64,000 bases of DNA from Bradyrhizobium sp. CB82 (lineage in GTDB: Bacteria > Pseudomonadota > Alphaproteobacteria > Rhizobiales > Xanthobacteraceae), in NCBI RefSeq assembly GCF_029714405.1, contig NZ_CP121650.1:8809001-8873000 (forward strand). The letters run 5' to 3'. The translations under genes were made by a program, and so were the position numbers. This document shows positions 60,609 to 64,000 of this stretch, piece by piece. Each line of letters starts with the position of its first letter. The stretch's first letter is position 1. The notes beneath the pieces are model-generated. The model did not search any database, had not been told where the DNA came from, and worked only from the letters and a program-made list of their open reading frames with translations.

Positions 60609-61949
60609 CTACCGCTCAGGGCTGGCGCGTTCGAACTGGCGGAGCAGCTTGTTGCCTCGCTCGGCTGCGGAATCCATCGCCGTCTGGGCCTCCTTCTTGC
60701 CGGCAAAGGCCTGCTCCAGCTCATCCTCGATGACGCCGCGGATCAGCACGAAGGAGCCGAGCCGGATGCCCTTCGAGTTCTCGGTCGGCGGATGCAGCGT
60801 GATCTCCTCGAAGGAGATCGCGGTGCCGGGGTTGCGCTCGTAAAAGCCCTGTGCGCGCGTCAGCTCGAAGGCGGCTCGGGTGATCGGCAGGTAGCCGGTG
60901 TTCTGGTGCCAGGCTGCCTGCACGCCCGGCTGCGACAGATAAGCGAAGAATCTTGCGACGCCCTTGTACTCGTCGCGCGGACGGTCGCGCAGCACCCACA
61001 GCGTGGCGCCGCCGATGATCGAGTTCTGCGGCGCACCCTTCACATCCGGCCAGTACGGCATCATGCCATAGCCGACCTCGAACTTCGAATTGGCCTTGAT
61101 GTCGGCGCGCGTCGCCGAGGAGCCGATGAAGATGCCGCATTCGCCCTTCTGGAAGCGTGGCTCGGCCGACTGGCCGCGGCCGCTATAGTCGAACACCTTG
61201 TCCTTCTGCCACTCGCTGAGCTGCGCGACGTGATGCACGACGACCGGATTATTGATCCGCAATTCCGCATCCAGTCCGCCAAAGCCGTTCGCCTTGGTCG
61301 CCAGCGGCAGATCGTGAAACGCCGAGAGATTCTCGACGTGAATCCAGGACGGCCAGGACGTGGTGAAGCCACACGGCGCCCCACCCTCGCGCAGACGCTT
61401 AGCGGCAGCCCCAAGCTCCGGCCAGGTCTTTGGCGGCGTCTGCGGATCGAGGCCGGCGTCACGGAACATGGCCTTGTTGTAGTAGAGGATCGGCGTCGAG
61501 GCGTTGAACGGAAACGACAGCAGATTGCCGGCCGCGTCCGAGTAATAGCCATATACGGCCGGCAGATAGGCGCCGGGCGAGAACGGCTCGTTCTGATCCT
61601 TCATCAGGCTGAACACCGGATAGATCGCGCCCTTGGCCGCGGTCATGGTGGCGGTCGCCACCTCGTTGACCTGGACGATCGCCGGCTGGCCGCGCGAGCG
61701 AAAGGCGAAGATCGCCGCCGTCACCGTCTCGGTGTAGTTGCCCTTGTAACTCGGCACGATCCGGTAGTCGGATTGCGAGGCGTTGAAATCGGAAGCGAGC
61801 TTCTCCAACTGACGGCCAAGCTCGCCGGACATCGCGTGCCAAAGCTGGATGTCGGTCGCGGCGCGGGCCGGCGAGGCCGGGACGATCGACACCAAGGCGA
61901 GGGCCGCTGAGACGGCGATGATCTGCAAAAGACGCAAGGCTGCAACCAC
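60609..61949 (-). CDS. UgpB-like glycerol-3-phosphate/sugar binding protein, orphan
   Basis: A 446-residue ABC binding protein of the UgpB/family 1 type with a signal peptide (to about residue 30, ...VPASPARA). IQLWHAMSGELGRQLEKLASDFN, PAIVQVNEVATATM and WPSWIHVENLSAFHD are shared with UgpB. It starts with GTG at 61949. No ugpAEC genes are nearby. Under phosphate limitation a UgpB would supply phosphate, but I see no Pho box here. Confidence 0.85.
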   Translation of the reverse strand: MVAALRLLQIIAVSAALALVSIVPASPARAATDIQLWHAMSGELGRQLEKLASDFNASQSDYRIVPSYKGNYTETVTAAIFAFRSRGQPAIVQVNEVATATMTAAKGAIYPVFSLMKDQNEPFSPGAYLPAVYGYYSDAAGNLLSFPFNASTPILYYNKAMFRDAGLDPQTPPKTWPELGAAAKRLREGGAPCGFTTSWPSWIHVENLSAFHDLPLATKANGFGGLDAELRINNPVVVHHVAQLSEWQKDKVFDYSGRGQSAEPRFQKGECGIFIGSSATRADIKANSKFEVGYGMMPYWPDVKGAPQNSIIGGATLWVLRDRPRDEYKGVARFFAYLSQPGVQAAWHQNTGYLPITRAAFELTRAQGFYERNPGTAISFEEITLHPPTENSKGIRLGSFVLIRGVIEDELEQAFAGKKEAQTAMDSAAERGNKLLRQFERASPER

Positions 61950-62164
61950 GATCGTTCATCCCGTCTCGCGCCGACAAAGGCGGCTTTTGCCCCGCACCTG
62001 CTTAAGACGCAGCATTGCTGGTTTCAATCAGGAAAAGAATTGGCCGCGCTGCACAATCGACCCGCTTCGATGCTCGAGGAGCAGGATGGCCTTCCCCCGC
62101 CCTTCTGCTAGATTGCATTGAACCTTTTCATCCCGCCATAGACTCCATCACTGAGGGATTAAGT

Positions 62165-63160
62165 GTGCCAGTGTTGAGCCGTGCCGAACTCTCGCGGACC
62201 GGAGTGGTTTTCGTCGTGCTCTTGTTCGCGATGTGCGCGACGGGAGCGTTTGCGCGCGAATTTCGCGCCGCCGACACCCAGACCGAGAATTACCCAACCG
62301 TCCAGGCGCTGCGTTACATGGGCGCCCTGATCGCGGAACGCACCGGCGGCCGGCATGAGGTCAAGGTGTTTCACTCCCGCCAGCTCGGCGAGGAGAAGGA
62401 GACGATCGAGCAGACCCGGGTTGGCGCGATCGACCTCAACCGGACCAACGTGGCGCTGATCGGCAACTTCGTCCCGGCGATGAATGTGCTGGCCATGCCG
62501 TTCCTGTTCCGCTCCATCGAACACATGCAGAAAGTGCTGGATGGACCGATCGGCAGCGAAATCCTCGGCAGCTTCGAACCTTTCGGCTTCGTGGGCCTTG
62601 CCTTCTACGATTCCGGCGCTCGGTCGATCTACAACGGCGTCCGGCCGGTGAAGAGCGTGGCCGACCTCAGGGGCCTGCGGATCCGCGTGCAGCAATCGGA
62701 GTTGATGTCGGCGATGATCCGCTCGCTCGGCGCCGAGCCGGTCGAACTACCCTACGGGCAGGTGCTCACGGGCCTCGCGACCCGTCTGATCGACGGTGCT
62801 GAAAACAACTGGCCGTCCTTCGTGACCACGGACCATTACAAATATGCAGGTTACTACACGCTCACCGAACACACGATGAGCCCGGAGGTGCTGGTGATGT
62901 CGCTGAAGGCGTGGCGGAGCCTGTCGGAGGAGGACCAGCAGATTTTCCGCGAGGCCGCGCGACGCTCCAGCCACTTCATGCGCGAGAAGTGGCGCGATCT
63001 GGAGGGGCAGTCGCTGCGCAAGGCGGAAGCTGCCGGCGTCGCCGTCGTCAGGGATATCGACCGCAAGCCGTTCGAGGATGCGATGGCCCCCATCTACGCC
63101 AAGGCCGCGCAGGACCCCGCCGCGGCCGCGCTGATCGGACGCATTCGCAAGGTGGAGTGA
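62165..63160 (+). CDS. DctP-type TRAP transporter solute-binding protein
   Basis: A 331-residue periplasmic binding protein of the DctP family with a signal peptide (VVFVVLLFAMCATGAFA). Family features: VKVFHSRQLGEEKETIEQTRVGAID, MPFLFRS, GLRIRVQQSELM (conserved arginine for the carboxylate) and DGAENNWPSF. The start is the GTG at 62165 with GAGGG upstream. No TRAP membrane subunits follow; instead a membrane sensor begins 6 bases later, so it likely acts as a ligand-sensing partner. Confidence 0.88.
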   Translation: MPVLSRAELSRTGVVFVVLLFAMCATGAFAREFRAADTQTENYPTVQALRYMGALIAERTGGRHEVKVFHSRQLGEEKETIEQTRVGAIDLNRTNVALIGNFVPAMNVLAMPFLFRSIEHMQKVLDGPIGSEILGSFEPFGFVGLAFYDSGARSIYNGVRPVKSVADLRGLRIRVQQSELMSAMIRSLGAEPVELPYGQVLTGLATRLIDGAENNWPSFVTTDHYKYAGYYTLTEHTMSPEVLVMSLKAWRSLSEEDQQIFREAARRSSHFMREKWRDLEGQSLRKAEAAGVAVVRDIDRKPFEDAMAPIYAKAAQDPAAAALIGRIRKVE

Positions 63161-63166
63161 GGCCTC

Positions 63167-64000
63167 TTGGCAGCGCTTGGACACAGCGAGCAGAAGGAAA
63201 GGCCGCCCGGCCCGGTCGGACGCGTGCGCGCCCGCCTCGTCGGCCTGCTGCGCGCCGTCCCGATCCGCTGGCGCATCCTGTCGATCGCCGCGCTGAACTC
63301 CGCCGTGGTCGTCGTGCTGGTGGCGATGATCTGGAACGGAGCGCAGGTGCTGGCCTCCGCCTGGGACGATGTCCGCCAGGTGCGCGAGTCCGACAAGATC
63401 CTGGCGCTGCTCGAAAGCGAGACCGGGCGCCTGCAAAACCTTATCCATCGCTACATCAACCAGCCGAGCCCGGACCTGTTCGCCGAGATCCTGCTGCTCC
63501 GCGAGGCCGTGCTGGGTACGCTGACCAACCGCGCCGCCAAGGACCCGATGCTGTCGGGCTCGGTCGAGGAGCTCGAGCGCACCACCGAACGCTTCCTCAA
63601 CGGTTTTGGCGAATTGCGCAGCGTGCAGGCGACCATCGCCAAGACCTATGAGGAGCAGGTGCAGGGCCCCGCCAAGGACATGGCGGGTCTTTATTCCATT
63701 ATCGAAGGCGCCACAGGCCATCGCGATGCGCTGATCTGGCCCTCGCTCGGCAAGTCCCGCGAAGCCTTCACCGCCATGCTGGTCGCGGCCAACTCCTATT
63801 ATCTCTCGCTCTCGCCGGCCGCGGCCGAGGACGCCCGCCGCAACACCGAGACGATCGAGAAGACGATCCCGGTGATGCGGGATCTCGCCGACAACGATCT
63901 TCAGCGCATGGCGCTGGAAAAGCTCGCCACTCGCACCGCCGCGCTGCGCGAGGGCTTTGCAAACCTCTCCGAGCAGCTCACCAGCCGCACCGAGCTCCTG
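63167..64000 (+). CDS. Membrane sensor protein, probably histidine kinase (N-terminal part only)
   Basis: 278 codons are present before the right edge. It begins with TTG at 63167 (AALGHSEQKERPPG...), then a basic stretch, a membrane segment (about residues 40-58, IAALNSAVVVVLVAMIW), and a long helical periplasmic sensor region with many E, R and L residues. The kinase part lies outside the window. It directly follows a DctP-type gene, the arrangement seen in sensor kinases that read a TRAP binding protein. Confidence 0.7.
   Translation, partial: MAALGHSEQKERPPGPVGRVRARLVGLLRAVPIRWRILSIAALNSAVVVVLVAMIWNGAQVLASAWDDVRQVRESDKILALLESETGRLQNLIHRYINQPSPDLFAEILLLREAVLGTLTNRAAKDPMLSGSVEELERTTERFLNGFGELRSVQATIAKTYEEQVQGPAKDMAGLYSIIEGATGHRDALIWPSLGKSREAFTAMLVAANSYYLSLSPAAAEDARRNTETIEKTIPVMRDLADNDLQRMALEKLATRTAALREGFANLSEQLTSRTELL

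Overview
The window is high-GC DNA from an alphaproteobacterium, most probably Bradyrhizobium. The grounds are a LuxI/LuxR pair of the BjaI/BjaR type, a benzoyl-CoA (box) pathway controlled by a BoxR fusion protein, several families of palindromic intergenic repeats of the kind common in Bradyrhizobium genomes, and many ABC uptake systems for aromatic and nitrogenous solutes. No rRNA, tRNA, CRISPR array or insertion sequence was recognised. The species call is inference from gene content.

Layout. 1-4,030: phosphate starvation genes on the minus strand (phoR, pstS, pstC, start of pstA) with a perfect Pho box before pstS. 4,046-8,460: envelope genes (LPG-synthase-like membrane protein, small membrane protein, BON/OmpA protein, polysaccharide deacetylase). 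8,712-15,555: aerobic benzoate degradation: boxB, boxC, an alpha/beta hydrolase, benzoate-CoA ligase and divergent boxR. 15,749-21,450: a GH172-type hydrolase, a PRC-barrel protein, then an IclR regulator divergent from a Rieske oxygenase and a glutamine-synthetase-like enzyme. 21,871-25,207: a livFGMH-type ABC transporter whose upstream region carries the same TGCA-N6-TGCA motif as the boxC promoter. 25,624-27,670: AHL quorum sensing (bjaI, bjaR) with a perfect 20-bp lux-type palindrome. 27,906-33,359: LysR, shikimate/quinate dehydrogenase, two decayed liv ATPase genes, a Gfo/Idh/MocA oxidoreductase and a two-domain 3-dehydroshikimate dehydratase.

33,951-41,133: an exported protein, a LuxR-type regulator with a degenerate receiver, and a minus-strand type I secretion cluster (HlyD, ABC exporter, one small and one large glycine-rich repeat protein). 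This is the least described locus here. 41,491-44,231: a solute-binding protein and an NDH-2 type dehydrogenase. 44,530-49,717: hydroxycinnamate metabolism (tannase/feruloyl esterase, feruloyl-CoA synthase, divergent MarR regulator) plus a cytochrome P450 remnant. 49,916-60,382: an allophanate/carboxybiuret nitrogen-release cluster (AtzF-, AtzH-, AtzE- and AtzG-like proteins, GntR regulator) behind an Opp/Dpp-type ABC transporter. 60,609-64,000: a UgpB-like binding protein, a DctP-type TRAP binding protein and the start of its likely partner sensor protein.

Together the genes suggest a soil or plant-associated scavenger that funnels plant aromatics (benzoate, hydroxycinnamates, shikimate/quinate) into central metabolism, senses cell density and phosphate, and recovers nitrogen from urea-like compounds. 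All starts, operators and pathway assignments were read by eye; none was tested by database search.
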